NCBI GenBank assembly: GCA_009746045.1
Contig: RPFO01000102.1
Coordinates: 1,799,983-1,863,982 of the forward strand
DNA: 64,000 nt
DNA from: Mesostigma viride
Lineage: Eukaryota > Streptophyta > Mesostigmatophyceae > Mesostigmatales > Mesostigmataceae
Direction of reading: 5' to 3'
Shown here: positions 30,024 through 41,335 of the stretch, in pieces
How positions within the stretch are numbered: the first letter of the stretch is position 1
How the letters are laid out: each line of letters opens with the position of its first letter
Position numbers and translations under genes: made by a program
The notes under the pieces: generated by a model
The model's input: the letters and a program-made list of their open reading frames with translations, nothing else
The model's database searches: none
What the model was told of the DNA's origin: nothing

Positions 30024-31110
30024 TCACGCTCCTGCGCTGTGCGCGCCACCGGTGTCCCACGCGCGGAACTGACGGACCTCCTCCGCGTTGTAAGGACCTA
30101 ATACCCGGCTCACCGGCCTCCCGGCTGGTGTCTGCTCCACCGGCAGCCTAGGCGCACTACCACGGCGATACCACTGCAGGTTCCTGACCCACCGACTGCC
30201 ACCACCCCGCCTGTCGTTCCGTGACCCCCGACCAATCTCAGCGAAGTCGTGTTCTGGCTCAAACGGGATATGCAACTCCGCCCTACGCCGAGCTGAGTAG
30301 CCCTCGTTTGTGCCGTCCCCTTCGTCAATCTGCTGTGACGAACGAGCTATGATGCCCGTGGGCGATCCACGAACTCGCTGTGAAAATCCTCGTCGGTGAC
30401 GTCCCGACCGGTGATGACTGTCACCGTTGGCCCACACGCCCCCGGCCTGCTTTGCAACCTCGGTGTATCCAAGGTCGACCAAATGCCGGCTGGTCGTGTC
30501 GTGATCACCCAGTGATCGGCGTGACCACGCGCCTCTTGGGTCAAGATATTGACCAGGTGCTCACACGTCTGAGCTACCACTTCAGCCGAATCCCACGGAC
30601 TGTCGGCTTCACGCGTCTGCGCGTCCCGTATAATATGTGACGCGTCGGTCCCCTCCCCCAGCGAGCTTGTCGCCACCCAGTGGTTGTACAATCTGGTACC
30701 ACCTAAACAAATGGCCACCAGCTGGCCCAGCGTTTCACGCGCTAAGTCCAGCGCCTGAATGGTGACGTGCCCGCCCTGGTACGCGACCTCCAAACTGTAG
30801 ATCAACGAAGCTATTTCGTCGCGAATAGCGACAAGCCGCTCCGTGCAGACCCGACCCGTCTCCCCTGGCGACGTCGTCGCCCTTATCCTCATCACCACTG
30901 GGTCGTTTGCCGACGGCCCTGCTGCGTTTCCAAACACAGCAACCCAACCTCCTTCCGCAAGACCCCTCGCAACGTAGGCGGCCTGCACAAACGTAGAAGC
31001 GTTGGATGGGTGGGAATAGGGGAAAAACGCGTTCTCGCGCGCTGGCGCCTCGGGAGCTGCTTCGTGCCCGGGGATGACTCAGGTGTCTCGACCCGAGCCT
31101 CGGCCGACAT
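30024..31110 (-). pseudogene. ORF0: unrecognised protein encoded upstream of GAG (inner copy)
   Basis: The likely start is MSAEARVETPESSPGTKQLP at 31110. After a shift the frame reads STFVQAAYVARGLAEGGWVA, then VAYQGGHVTIQALDLARETL, and later SRWVRNLQWYRRGS and RPVSRVLGPYNAEE. The outer copy encodes the same blocks (APTFVQAAYVARHLAEEGWV, VAYQGGHITLAGLDLAREAL, KRWVRNLAWYRNPGE). The DNA differs substantially between copies while protein blocks persist, so this was a translated gene. Three frames are used here. I do not recognise the family. It could be a second capsid-like protein or an accessory factor. Confidence 0.6.
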
Positions 31111-31144
31111 GAAAAACCTTGCACAACAGAAATGCAATAGTACG

Positions 31145-31793
31145 AGTTAGCGAACAGCCAGAACTGTGAGTTCCTGGTCTCTCGCGCCACACAACGGGAT
31201 GAGCCAAAGTTGCAAAGGCAGCAACCTTTTAACCCGTGCACCAAGCCACGACCACGGTGAGCGGTTCCACGTCCAATGTGGGAGCCTCGGTTCGTGCTTG
31301 CCAAGATAGCTGGTCATCCCCCATGACCAAGCTATATCCTTTGCGTTGTTCCTCGTTCCCATCGGCGTGACGAGGCACGTGCAGGCAGGCAAGCAAATCC
31401 TCAACGTCCACTGGCATCAGTGCAGAGCCAGGACGAACTGGATTTGCCTAGACTCTGCAACCTAGGAAGTACAGGACCTGTCACAAGTCTGCAAGGCCTA
31501 GTATCCTTGCAGACCTGTGCCAGTTCCTGTAGTCCACCAGTCACAGGCTGCTGCTCTTCTGGTCTACGTGGACCACAGTCACGTGATAGTCAGGCTAAGC
31601 CTGCGCAGGCACGGCCTGCCACGTGTCCTGTCCACTACACCAGAGGACTGTACCTCAGTCGGCCACGGACGGCTAGGACTTCGGGACCTCATATCTTTCT
31701 TGTCCCTTGTCTGTTTCAGGCGGTCAGCACGGCGTTGGAAAGGTCTTTCCAAACTGCATCCACTTAGCATATTGGTTGCCCAAAATGCTAACT
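31145..31793 (-). repeat. 5' LTR of inner Copia
   Basis: 649 bp; two substitutions relative to 23340-23988 by eye. Confidence 0.95.
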
Positions 31794-31798
31794 CGAAC

Positions 31799-32130
31799 CC
31801 CACCCCATATCGATCGATCCTGCAGGTTTGGATCAGATCCTGGAACTGAACATTACAAACAGCATGACATGACAGTAACATGATTATGTTTTATTAGATA
31901 AAGAAGTATAACCCATAGTGAGGCCCCTGGCAACCACGTCCAACATGGTCACACAACCAGCTGGGATTTATTAGCATGCAACAGGTTGGTTACAGAGAAT
32001 ATATACAAATGTACAGCAGCCTGTTAGAGCCAACACTTGGGCTGCCCTTTCAGGGTCCATTCCATGAAGACCCAAGGCCCATTACAAAGTCCTCTCTTCT
32101 GCAGCCCCATGACAGGGCCAGGCAAAGTTC
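31799..32130 (-). other. 3' non-coding region of outer Copia, first part
   Basis: Continues the outer element after the inner insertion. It is homologous to 24506-24994. CCTGCAGGTTTGGATCAG resembles the hairpin arm at 24515-24538. Confidence 0.7.
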
Positions 32131-33540
32131 TCAGCCAGGGGAGTGACTCCACCCTGACCCCTGTCCAGCAGAGTGTGTCTGAACTCTGAAGGACCTGCTG
32201 TCAGCCAACACTTGGCTGCCCAGCCACTGGGATGCCTCCCACCTAGAGCAAGGCTGTTTGGTATACTCTGGCTCTCCCCCCTTGGAAGCCATGAGCCCAC
32301 GGAGCAGAGGGTACTGCAGCTCAGCCTTCACCTCCAGCTTGGTGAGAGCATCTGCAGGGTTGTCCACGCCAGCCACATGTTCAATGTTAGCTAAGCAAGA
32401 CATTTCCTTGAGCAACAAATAATCAAGGTCCCTGCTCCTGGCCAGCTGCCTGTGCACAAACTGCACCATGCCCATGCTGTCAGTTCTTACCAGTGTGTGC
32501 ATCTGCAACCGACAGGAAGCCACTTGACATAGCTGGCAAAATAGCTCCCTCAAGTAAAGAGCAGTATGAAGCCCTTCACAGATTGCCCTGCACTCAGCAA
32601 TGTCACTGCTGGGAGTTACCCTGTTCTGCAACCGAATACACCAGCAGACCAGAGAGGACTGTTCCTGCACCTGGGATATTAATGCTGCTGCACGCCCCCT
32701 GACCTCTGTGACCTTCCTACTATCCATAGAACTGTCCACATAGAGAACCATGTCAAAAGGCCTGTACAAATCCAGAGGACCCAGCATGAGAGGGGGAGAC
32801 ATGCGAACAGCCTCTACCACACTCTCAGCACCCACCTCAACCAGCTGGGAATCGGTCAACCGACTCAGTACCAACAGGTCAGGAGCACAAATGCTGGCCA
32901 GCCATGCCAACATACCCCGTATTGTTGCACATCAGGCCTGGGTGATGGGCTCCTGCAAAGCATCTATGATCTGCTGGGGATAATCCTTACCACCCTCCAG
33001 CGTAATGGACCACGTACCCTGCTGATGGATCAAGGTTGCCTGCATTCGACAAAACACCATGGGCTCATCCTCAACCATGTACTGGACCTTACCCAGTTCA
33101 AATCGCTTCTGGATCCTGGCCAGAGTCAACTCTTGCCAGGTGGGAGGGCCCAGGAGATGCAGATCATCACCATGCAGGGAGGCAAACGCTGGCAGCCCAT
33201 CATGGCTACCCTGAAACAGACAAGGATCAACTGGAGACACTGAGAGACCACAGACAGACCTGAGGTACTTCTCCAAGCTCTTCCTCCAGATGATGGGACT
33301 CGATCTAAGGCCTTCCACGCCTTTGAGAATCCTCAGATACCTCGTCTTCAGCTCTGCCCTCCACACTGCAGGCACCTTAACAAAGAAAGGGGGTATTGTG
33401 CGCCAAGTATCCTGTGCTTCCTGCTGATCACCCTTCAGAAAAGCCCTCTTGAAATCTACCAACACAGAGCTATAGGGTATCCCCTTGTTCAGAAAAGACA
33501 AGTAAATGGACAACAAAATCCTCCATGTATCATGCAGCAT
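32131..33540 (-). pseudogene. Copia RT and RNase H (outer copy)
   Basis: From 33540: YSSVLVDFKRAFLKGD (motif A), GLRSSPIIWRKSLEKYL (motif B), ASLHGDDLHLLG (motif C). An in-frame TGA at 32932-32934 follows EPITQA. The next ORF resumes at MLAWLASICAPDLLVLSRL with LYVDSSMDSRK, AECRAICEGLHTALYLREL and DNPADALTK of RNase H. Unlike the inner copy, motifs A to C share one frame here. Confidence 0.85.
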
Positions 33541-33566
33541 CCCTGGTGTGTAAAGCTCCTCATCTG

Positions 33567-34501
33567 CTAACTGTCCAGTGCCACGGTACTCACTTCACAA
33601 CTGGCTGGTCTAACATGTGGCACCTGCACGCCATCCACCTCCTTGAGCTTGAGGACAAACATCAATCTGAGCAGCTGGTGATCCTCAGGGAGGACATCCA
33701 CAGGCTCTGCACAGTTGGCAACTATCCACTCATGCCCAGAAGCATCAAAGCCAAGAGTCCATGCCTTAGCCATCTTGGGGCTTTGCATCATCTCCGGTAC
33801 TAGCTTGCGCCAAGGTATATACAGGACTCGTTCCTGGGATCTGGTACCTCTGCACACCCAACTCACGTGGGTCAAACGTAGTAGGAAGGATCAGCAGGTC
33901 CCCAGCCATGGGCTCCTTTGTATCAGGACCCTCTGCCTCTTGACCCCTCACAGCCCTTACAGCCACACTAAGACCCTGCTACGTAGTGGGAGCAGCGATA
34001 TCTCTGCAAGGGAAGGCGGCCCTGCCCCTCTAATGCTAATTCCTCAGAGGATATCCTCACCCCTGGCAAGCACAAGAAGTTCTGACCTAGAATGGCAGGC
34101 CCCTGATACCCTTCTACCACACTGAACGTGGTGGGCACCCCCAGGATAGGCACACTCACTTCTCCCAAGATCTTCATGGACACATTCCCAGAGAAATCAG
34201 ACACAGCTAGGCATGCGCTAGGCCGGGATGACCACTGCAAGCCTGCAGCATCCTCTACCCTTAGAATGGACACCTGTGAGTTGGTATCCACCTCTAGTGC
34301 TGGTGCCCCACATGACCCCCATCCCGTGAGCTTAGATACCTTGGGATCACGCTTGCTGTTCTGCAGAGCTCGAATGATGTCCGCCATAAGCAGCCCCCTG
34401 GACTGTGGTGCAGCCCTGGCCACCTCTGGCCTTGTGACAGACGTCTCAGCAGACTCCTGCTCACCCTCATGGCCATCCAGGACAGACCATAATGCAAGCA
34501 T
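33567..34501 (-). pseudogene. Protease-like domain and RT N-terminal part (outer copy)
   Basis: LEVDTNSQVSILRVEDAAGL, VPILGVPTTFSVVEG and GPAILGQNFL repeat the inner copy's retropepsin-like block, again with DTN. Frameshifts near 33970 and 33600 separate this from RT. The block again lies between integrase and RT, so the order is not an artefact of one copy. Confidence 0.8.
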
Positions 34502-35896
34502 GGCGGGTTAGCATCTACTGCCTGGCTCTCATCCTGCTCATCTCCCTCCAAGGGAGGATCAGGGCCGTCTTCAGGCCAGATTGCAGTTGGCCTTCTCTCC
34601 TTGACGTGTACCCAGGATAGCCTGTACACGTGCTTGGGATTACTCTCCAAAGCCACCAGACAAGAATGGTTAGCCTCTTCCACAAGGGTTACCAGCCCAT
34701 CTTGCCACTTCCCACGCTTGCCCTGGTAATAATGGTTCCTTCCACATCCTGACCCTCAGTCCCACCTGGGGCCTCAGCATTTTCCAGCCCTTGTCCTTCC
34801 TTCTGAACCTGGAGAACACCCTGTCTGCCTTCTTCAGGCAGGCAGCCACCACGTTCTGTGACAGCATACCAAACTGCAGTGCCAGGGGAGAGACTGCCAC
34901 ACCATCATAGTAATAGGTTACTCTGTGGTTAAGCTGCTCCTCAATCCCCTTATACACCAAGCTGCTTTCTCTAGAGCTGATGCCACAAAAGGCACACTCC
35001 TAGCTGCTAGCACGGTCCACTGTTTTTACTTCACGTAGAGATCTCTCCACAGCTCCCTGCTGCCCATGGGATTCCCTACTAGGGACCACTACCAACTTAC
35101 AAGGAAGCTGGTCAGCCAGCTTGAGCAAGCAGTCAAACTGCAAGTCAGCTTGCACCTTGGTGTACACCCCAAAGCCAGGCAACAAAGACTGGAGACCCAT
35201 CAACAGCTGATGCTCCTGCATGTAGAATGGTCAGCAACCTATATCTGCTAAACCTATCCACCCCCACCAACAGATACATGCCCCTGATAGGTTGGATGTC
35301 CACCTGGATATCCCCCCGCTCTCTAGCAGGTTCTCTGGCATGGGACCATGTGGGAGGCGAATAACATTCTCCTGACAGACACAATTCTGAGCAGCTGCAC
35401 TGCAGGCCTCAAGCAAAGGCTCCGGCTTGCCAATCTTCCAAGCAAACATCTCTGCCTGCTTAGAATGGCCAAAGATATGGTGTAGTGTGTTTCCAGCCTG
35501 AGCATAGCTCAACCCCCTGTCAGCCTGGCTGCACAGAGAGGAACGTGACAAAGACTGTGTGCTTGGGACAGCACGACCCACCTGCTGTTCTCTTGCTCCA
35601 GGGACCTGAGTCCTCCAAGGAAGCTCGGCTCCCAGAGCCAGCCCCGGTTCCCACGGGAGTAGCAGGTCCTTCCAGTCTGGCGGCTTGACTCCCAGAGCCA
35701 ACCCCAGCAACTGGAGACCCTGCACCTGCCACAGGCACAGGGAATTCCACTGCTGCAGCAGCGTTATTGCAATCATTGAGTGGAAGCACCTCATCATTCC
35801 CAACCCTTGCTGCTGCACAAGAGGGACACCCCCATTACTATGTACAACTGATGTCTGTCCCACCTGGGGTGTTTGACTATTTACAGGGGACAACAC
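34294..35896 (-). pseudogene. Copia integrase (outer copy), several frameshifts
   Basis: Fragments in several frames give NTLHHIFGHSKQAEMFAW (zinc site), CVCQENV, GDIQVDIQPIRGMYLLVGVD, VQADLQFDCLLKLADQLPC, SHGQQGAVERSLREVK and VRMWKEPLLPG. The last fragment (34683-34294) runs on past the start of the protease ORF in the same relative frame as in the inner copy. Confidence 0.8.
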
Positions 35897-35908
35897 CTCA
35901 AGTCATGG

Positions 35909-37258
35909 CTAACCCCCCTGGCCAGAGCCTGCTCCAGCAGACTTGGCCTGGTCGGCCGGGCAGTCACGTCGCCAATGACCCGTCCTGCCACAGCCAAAGC
36001 ACTTGTCATCCCCAGCGCCCATAATGGCCCCCATGGATGATGCCTTCAACATTTAGCCATGCTTTGTCTATAATGGGACCCCCATGGATGTTGCATTAAG
36101 AATTTAGCCATGCTATGCCTATGCAGAGAGATGCTCTCTGCCGAGAAGCCATGCCCTAGCCCTTGTATAGCCATGATGATCTTCCTCCCCCGTGCCAGGA
36201 TCCCCCCCCTTAGGCGGGTTGAACCTGAGACAGCATGGTGGTGCCGGTGCCCTGGTGCACCTAGAGCAAGGGTAGCTTACATTCCCACCCTTGCATGAAG
36301 TAGCCTAGGATGTATTAAAAGCCATATGCCCCTTCTCAGGGATAATATGTGCTACATTGACTCCCAACGGAGTGATGTTCCTAATTCCCAGCAGTAGTCT
36401 TCTTCAGACCACCCTGGTTCTGGCTGCTCTGACTGGCCTGGGTGCCCAGGCCCTGGCTCTTGCCTTGCCCTTGGCCACCCTTGTTCTGCTGACCACCTTG
36501 GTGACCCCCATGCAGCCTGCTGCTGACCCTTGCCTTTGGATCCCTGCTGCTGGCCCTTGCCACCTTGGCTACCATTCTGCCTGCGTCTGTTAGCCCTCTG
36601 ACGCCTACTAGGCCTGGGATCTGCCTGAGGAGCACCTTGCCCAGGGGCATCACCATGGACCTGATGAGCGGAGGCTGAAGAGGCACCAGTCACCTGGATT
36701 GCCTTGCAAGCAGCATCAGATGGACGGATATTGAAAATAACCCTTTGCAATTAAGGCTGTCCATGTCCCATCTGTCTGATCAGCAAACATCCTAGCTGCA
36801 TTTCTCCCATCCACACTCAGCCCCATGCGATCCAGGAAGTAATCTGCCACTGCTCTGTCAGTCAGCAAGAAGCCATGCTTGGCCCCCTTCTCCCTGATGC
36901 GTGTGAGCCGTACGTTGCAGCTCCTCAGCTACTGTGCCCTTGATCTCAAAGGTATCATAGCTGAGCTTATAGTGATTAGTGAGGTTGAGCACCTTATCAG
37001 AAAACTCCTGACGTAGGCCCTCTAGGAACTGAGTCCAGGTCAGCTTGTCCTTGACTGCTTGCCTAGCCTTGTCCCTCACACGCTCACTGGAATTCCTATT
37101 AGTCGTGGATGTGTGGAATACCTGCACAAGGTTGACAGTGGGATCTACAGAGCATGCTACCAGCTCCATATCCTCCAACCACTTGTCTAGCTCTTCCTGT
37201 CCCACAGGAGGCTTGAGAGGCTTAATTCTGGCCATTCATCACAGCCACAGCACTCATG
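35909..37258 (-). pseudogene. Copia GAG (outer copy), split by a SINE-like insertion
   Basis: It starts MSAVAVMNGQ at the ATGA junction (37254-37257), with an early frameshift. It continues LKPPVGQEELDKWLEDMELV, LTWTQFLEGLREEFSDKVLN-like blocks and a Gly/Gln-rich linker. At 36386/36017 a 370-bp SINE-like element interrupts it. After the insertion comes CFGCGRTGHWRRDC (CCHC zinc knuckle) and the stop at 35909. Confidence 0.8.
36017..36386 (+). mobile_element. SINE-like element in outer Copia GAG
   Basis: Flanked by CCCAGC at 36011-36016 and 36387-36392, a 6-bp target duplication. The first ~110 bases hold two similar units (ATAATGG..CCCCCATGGATG...TTTAGCCATGCT). The 3' end CTCCCAACGGAGTGATGTTC runs into a short A/T tail. 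A related copy is at 40725-41110. No ORF. Confidence 0.65.
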
Positions 37259-37643
37259 TGAGGTCTAGTCCCAGGCAAAGCACGAGGTCACTACCAATGG
37301 CAGGAGCCCCTACCGCTGCTGAAGGCCCAGGAACATTAGATGCAGGTGGAGGGACTACAGAGTCAGGCACACGAGCTTTCTTACCTGGGCCTTGACGTTC
37401 TGGCTCCTCCTGGCCCACCCCCGTCAGCACCACGCCGTCGGTTGGCCACCCCGCACGCTCCTCCCCTTGTGCCACCTCCTTCCGTTTCCAGTTGGATGCC
37501 CTCCTGCCATTGGCGCCCTCTGCCGTTGGGATTGGCTGTCCCTCTGGCACGACGCTGGCGGGGCCTCCAGTATCCGCCCTTGCTTCACCACCGCCATCCC
37601 CCGCCCCGCTCCCGCTGCCGCTCCCGCGCGTGTTACGAAGCAT
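37254..37643 (-). CDS. Basic ORF upstream of GAG (outer copy)
   Basis: An intact 129-residue ORF from MLRNTRGSGSGSGAGDGGGE to LGLDLT-stop. It is Gly/Pro/Ala-rich with basic patches (NWKRKEV, GPGKKARVP). The stop overlaps the GAG start as ATGA, as in the inner copy. Function unknown. Confidence 0.55.
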   Translation of the reverse strand: MLRNTRGSGSGSGAGDGGGEARADTGGPASVVPEGQPIPTAEGANGRRASNWKRKEVAQGEERAGWPTDGVVLTGVGQEEPERQGPGKKARVPDSVVPPPASNVPGPSAAVGAPAIGSDLVLCLGLDLT

Positions 37644-37815
37644 TATAGAATACTAAAGACAACACACGCAGATATGGCTGCTGGAACCACTCAGGCCGAC
37701 GCACCACCTACCCCAGACGAGGCCGCCTCCTGGCCTGCACTCGCCTGTGACTCCTCACGTGCCTCACGCACCACAACACCCTCAGCAACCGGTGTGCCGG
37801 CTGCTGCTGCTGCGA

Positions 37816-38852
37816 CTATCTTGACTTGAGGTCCGGGTTGAACTCTCCCAAGACGCAGGTAACTGGTCGCCCGTCTTCCTTGCGTTCGACCGGGTGCTGC
37901 TGTTCACCTGGATTGCGATACCAGGCGAGGTTGCGAACCCACCGCTTACCGCCCCCAGCAATTAGCTCGTTCTGCTCGCCGCGCGGCCGTAACGATCGTA
38001 TTCGTGAGTTACCTCACGAGGGACGTGCAGACTTGCTCGCTGCCTCTCCTCGTAGGTTGCGGTTGTGCCGTCGCCCTCGTTGATCTGCTGGGCTGAGCGC
38101 TTCACGGAGCCCTCCGGCTTGTCGGTCCACTCGTAATGGACGTCCTCAGACGTCTTCTCGACACCTGTGACTATCTCCACCTCCGAACCCCACGCTGTGG
38201 TGGTTTCCGGCCTTGGCGTGTCAAGCCGGGAGTACACTCCGAAAGGCTGTGTGGTAATATAGATTCGGTCCGAGTAACCCCTTGACTCCTGCAAAAGAAC
38301 CGACACCAGATTCTCAATTGTTTGAGCGAATACCTCTGCCGTGCTCCACGGGTTCACCACCTCGCGAGCTCTGGCGTTCCGGATTATGTCGGCGTCCGGT
38401 ACCCCCTCCCCCAGCACAGCTGTGGCCACCCAGCTTGGTTGAACAGCCTTGTGCTACCCAGCGCTGTCGCCACAATCTGGCTAAGCGCCTCCCTGGCTAG
38501 GTCGAGACCGGCTAACGTGATATGGCCGCCCTGATAGGCTACCTCTACGTTGTTGGCAGTTTCAGCTAGCGCGTCCCGAATACGCACCAACTCCTCCACC
38601 GCCATCCTCCCTGTCTCGATCACCCGGGGAAATCACGACGCGAGCCCGTTGAACAATTGGGTCCGCCGCCGCTGGCCTGTTGCCTCCCCCACAAACCACC
38701 ACCCACCCCTCTTCTGCCAAGTGCCTCGCTACGTAGGCCGCTTGCACGAACGTCGGGGCGTTCGCTTGGTTACGGTATGGGTAAAACGCTTGCGAATCCC
38801 GCTGCTCACTCGCCTCACCAGCACCGTGGCTGCTTGACAATGAACCAGACAT
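37816..38852 (-). pseudogene. ORF0 upstream of GAG (outer copy)
   Basis: It starts MSGSLSSSHGAGEASEQRDS, continues FYPYRNQANAPTFVQAAYVA, then in shifted frames VAYQGGHITLAGLDLAREAL, VNPWSTAEVFAQTIENLVSV and GKRWVRNLAWYRNPGE, ending at a TAG at 37816. It is about 345 codons long. It shares all blocks with the inner ORF0. It may be structural or accessory; no family recognised. Confidence 0.6.
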
Positions 38853-38877
38853 GAAAACGCTTGGAAGCAATAGTACG

Positions 38878-39538
38878 ATTTGCACAGCATCTCGTCAGCA
38901 GAGCTTGTGAGCTCCTGGTCTTGCTGGCTGGAATGACCCTAGGCTGCTGGCTAGCAACCTTTATCCTCACACCAGGCCTACGACCCTCGATAGGCTCGCC
39001 ACTCGATCGTCGTGACGACCAAGGCTCGTGTGTGAAGACGCTCGTTGCCTCGTTGAGCCTCGAGCTATATGCAACCTCGTTCCATCCTCGTTCCTCGGTC
39101 ATGAGCAACGCTGTGCAACGCTACATTGCCAGAGCCTCGTATCGCTGCCCTGCATCCTTGTTGCAGGCAGCATACAGGAATCTCTGGCTATCCTGTGTCT
39201 AGGACAGCACAGGACCTGCCACAGTTCTGCATGGACTTACATCCTTGGCAGACCTGCTGGCTGGCTACTGGCTTCTACTAGCCACAGGACCGTTGCTTCC
39301 TCAGAGCACTGTGTCCCAGTCACGTGATGGTTCAGGCTAAGCCTGTGCAGGCACTGCCTGCCACGTGTCCTGTCCACTATGCCCTGAGAGTGCACCGCCC
39401 TCGCCCACCGGTCGGCAGTACTTCGGGACCTGACATCTCTCTAGTCCCTCGTCTGTTCTAGGCGGTTGACACGGCGTTGGAAAAGTCTCCTCAACCTGCA
39501 TCCATCTAGCACATTGGTGCCCCAATATGCTACTAACT
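38878..39538 (-). repeat. 5' LTR of outer Copia
   Basis: Pairs with 22180-22848. Its end reads GCTACTAACT where the left copy reads GCTAACT, a 3-base duplication. Confidence 0.8.
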
Positions 39539-39754
39539 GTATGCGCTTGAGACAAAGGATTCACTTGCAGCCAAATTAGGGGTCAGGAACAAAGGGAAGC
39601 CTTCATGAAGGCGGTAGATGAAGGTCTTGGGCTTGTGCAGGACACGGTGAGAGGCACATTGAAGGACTACCAAAAAAAGCTGGCTGACATACGTGCAACA
39701 TGGGGCCCTTATATACCCAGGTTTTACAGTAGCCCTGGCCCTGATGTGCTGTAG
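39539..39754 (+). pseudogene. HSP70 exon, 3' part with stop codon
   Basis: After the GTATG duplication the frame resumes ALETKDSLAAKL. A one-base slip in GGGG (39579-39582) leads to GQEQREAFMKAVDEGLGLVQ, LKDYQKKLADIRATWGPYIP and SSPGPDVL-stop (TAG, 39752-39754). This is the helical lid and C-terminal tail. It lacks a K/HDEL ER-retention signal although the ATPase part is BiP-like. Confidence 0.85.
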
Positions 39755-40329
39755 GTATTTCCAAATGTAGTCATAACTTAATACAGTAATACCACGGCAT
39801 TGGATCGCCATGCGTCCAAGAATAGTTGTCTCACTTAAAGTAATGGTGACGACAATATGTTGGTACCCTTTTAGAGAATCCTGCATGAAGGGCTTTTGTC
39901 GTGTTTGCGTTTGGCTCATGCATCAAGCTTAAATTACTGAAGGAGAGAATAGGTAATGACTCAGCGCTGGACATGGCATGCCGATCGAGTCCCTCGCATG
40001 ATGTAAATTAACATAGACCGTGCGACATGAGCATATAGTTAAGTCCTTAGTGGTCAAAGGTACGGTTGGGATGCACGAGGTACGGTTGGGATACAGTCCC
40101 ATTGAAGTAAATTTGGGGTTGGTATCCTTCATAATAACCTCCTGCAATTTCTCTCGCAAGTCCTCAGTCTCTAGATCGCAGACCAGCCCATGGAGGCAGC
40201 GCGGGCGTGAGCCTGTTCGTCCGGCCTACGGATAGCTAGCACGTAACTGATGTCCATATACCTTCGAGCTCGACTTCATGGAACAACTTATTGCTGCAAG
40301 GGACTAACAGACACTTACACGTTTTGTGT
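39755..40329. other. HSP70 downstream region, no clear gene
   Basis: Contains a tandem AGGTACGGTTGGGAT pair near 40060-40095. On the minus strand a short coiled-coil-like stretch (CDLETEDLREKLQEVIMKD, about 40195-40135) might be an exon, without clear splice sites. Confidence 0.4.
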
Positions 40330-40620
40330 ACACCTGTAGATATGTTGATGATGTTATTTCCATGGACAACCCTAGCTTCCATGCTCATCTGTATCAAGCT
40401 CCCGGAGAACCCAGCGGACAAGACTTCGTTCCTCAGACGCCGCAAGCGGCTCGAGAGGACTCACTACTACACCTTGGACGACGACTTGACCCTGGCGCAG
40501 CAGCAACGGCGACGAGAGCTATATGGCCGGCCTACCTCCAGCTCCGGCAGACCGCGGCGGGGAAGCGGGTGTACTGGAGGGGGGCGGCCATCTACGTGTT
40601 GGCCACATGCCTTGGCAACT
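40330..40620 (+). pseudogene. LINE ORF1-like fragment
   Basis: FLRRRKRLERTHYYTLDDDL (T) resembles the conserved 'IDDxLTxxQ' block after the RRM of LINE ORF1 proteins. In another frame AAGKRVYWRGAAIYV follows, like the end of that domain. It is distinct from ORF1 of the full-length LINE but similar to 45605-46062. Confidence 0.5.
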
Positions 40621-40724
40621 AGCGACCCCTGTTGCCCCAGCACCTCCAGCCACCCCAGCTTAGGGGACTGTAGCAGTAGTAGGGTAGAATAGTAAGGCCT
40701 AGCGCCAAAGCGGCCTTGTACATG

Positions 40725-41110
40725 TACATACGCCTATTTCGGGCCCCATACCAGCTGATGAATTACTGCATGTTATTTAGCCATGTACATGTGTGCCTAT
40801 GATGAGCCCCACACCAGATGATGCCTAGCATTATTTAGTCATGCTGCGCTGACATGCAGATATGCAGAGAGTAAATGGTCTCTGCTGAGATGCCATGCCC
40901 CCTAGCCATAATAATCTTCCACCCCATCACATGCCAGGCCTTTTAGGTATGATACATCATGTTGGTGCAGGTGCACCTTGCGCACCCAGAGTAGGTGGCA
41001 GTTTACATCCCTCCACCTGCAGGTTGTAGCTCAGAATGTATTAGAAACCATATGCCCCCTCTCATCAGGGCTACATGTATGTGTTCCATATGCTCCCAAC
41101 GGAGTTATGT
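40725..41110 (+). mobile_element. SINE-like element, second copy
   Basis: Related to 36017-36386: repeated ATTTAGCCATG units at the start, GGTCTCTGCTGAGATGCCATG in the middle, and a 3' end CTCCCAACGGAGTTATGTTC followed by TTAATTAATTAA. Start approximate. Confidence 0.6.
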
Positions 41111-41335
41111 TCTTTAATTAATTAATATACATTATTCTTTACATACATACATTATTCTTTTACATACATTATTCTACATACATTCTTTTACACATACATT
41201 ATTCTTTACATACATTATTCATTCTTTAATTAATTAATATGGTTATTAATTAATTGGTTTTGTCATATTATTGGTATTTTCTTACTACTATAATATATTT
41301 TATTTATTTATTATTATTATTTTAAACATTATAGT
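41111..41335. repeat. A/T-rich simple repeats
   Basis: Alternating TTAATTAA, ACATACATTATTCTTT and TATTTATT units between a SINE-like tail and a LINE copy. No gene. Confidence 0.85.

Larger units (their letters stand above)
23340..31793 (-). mobile_element. Copia-type retrotransposon (inner, younger copy)
   Basis: Two 649-bp LTRs (23340-23988, 31145-31793) differ by two substitutions that I could find. The 5-bp duplication CGAAC flanks it (23335-23339, 31794-31798). LTR ends are AGTTAGC and GCTAACT, a perfect 7-bp inverted repeat. The coding order on the minus strand is ORF0 (31110-30024), basic ORF (29914-29517), GAG (29520-28537), integrase (28525-26987), protease-RT (27197-25896), RT-RNase H (25978-24995). 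A 1-kb 3' non-coding region follows. The domain order with protease after integrase differs from standard Copia (PR-INT-RT-RH) and from Gypsy (PR-RT-RH-INT). Confidence 0.9.
22180..39538 (-). mobile_element. Copia-type retrotransposon (outer copy) inserted in HSP70
   Basis: LTRs at 22180-22848 and 38878-39538 are direct repeats differing at roughly ten places by eye. The flanks CTATG and GTATG form a 5-bp duplication with one mismatch, and excision restores HSP70. Genes lie on the minus strand: ORF0, a basic ORF, GAG, integrase, protease-RT, RNase H. They are broken by frameshifts, a TGA and a SINE-like insertion. A second copy of the family (23340-31793) sits in its 3' non-coding region. Without it the element is about 8.9 kb. 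LTR ends are A...T rather than the usual TG...CA. Confidence 0.85.
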
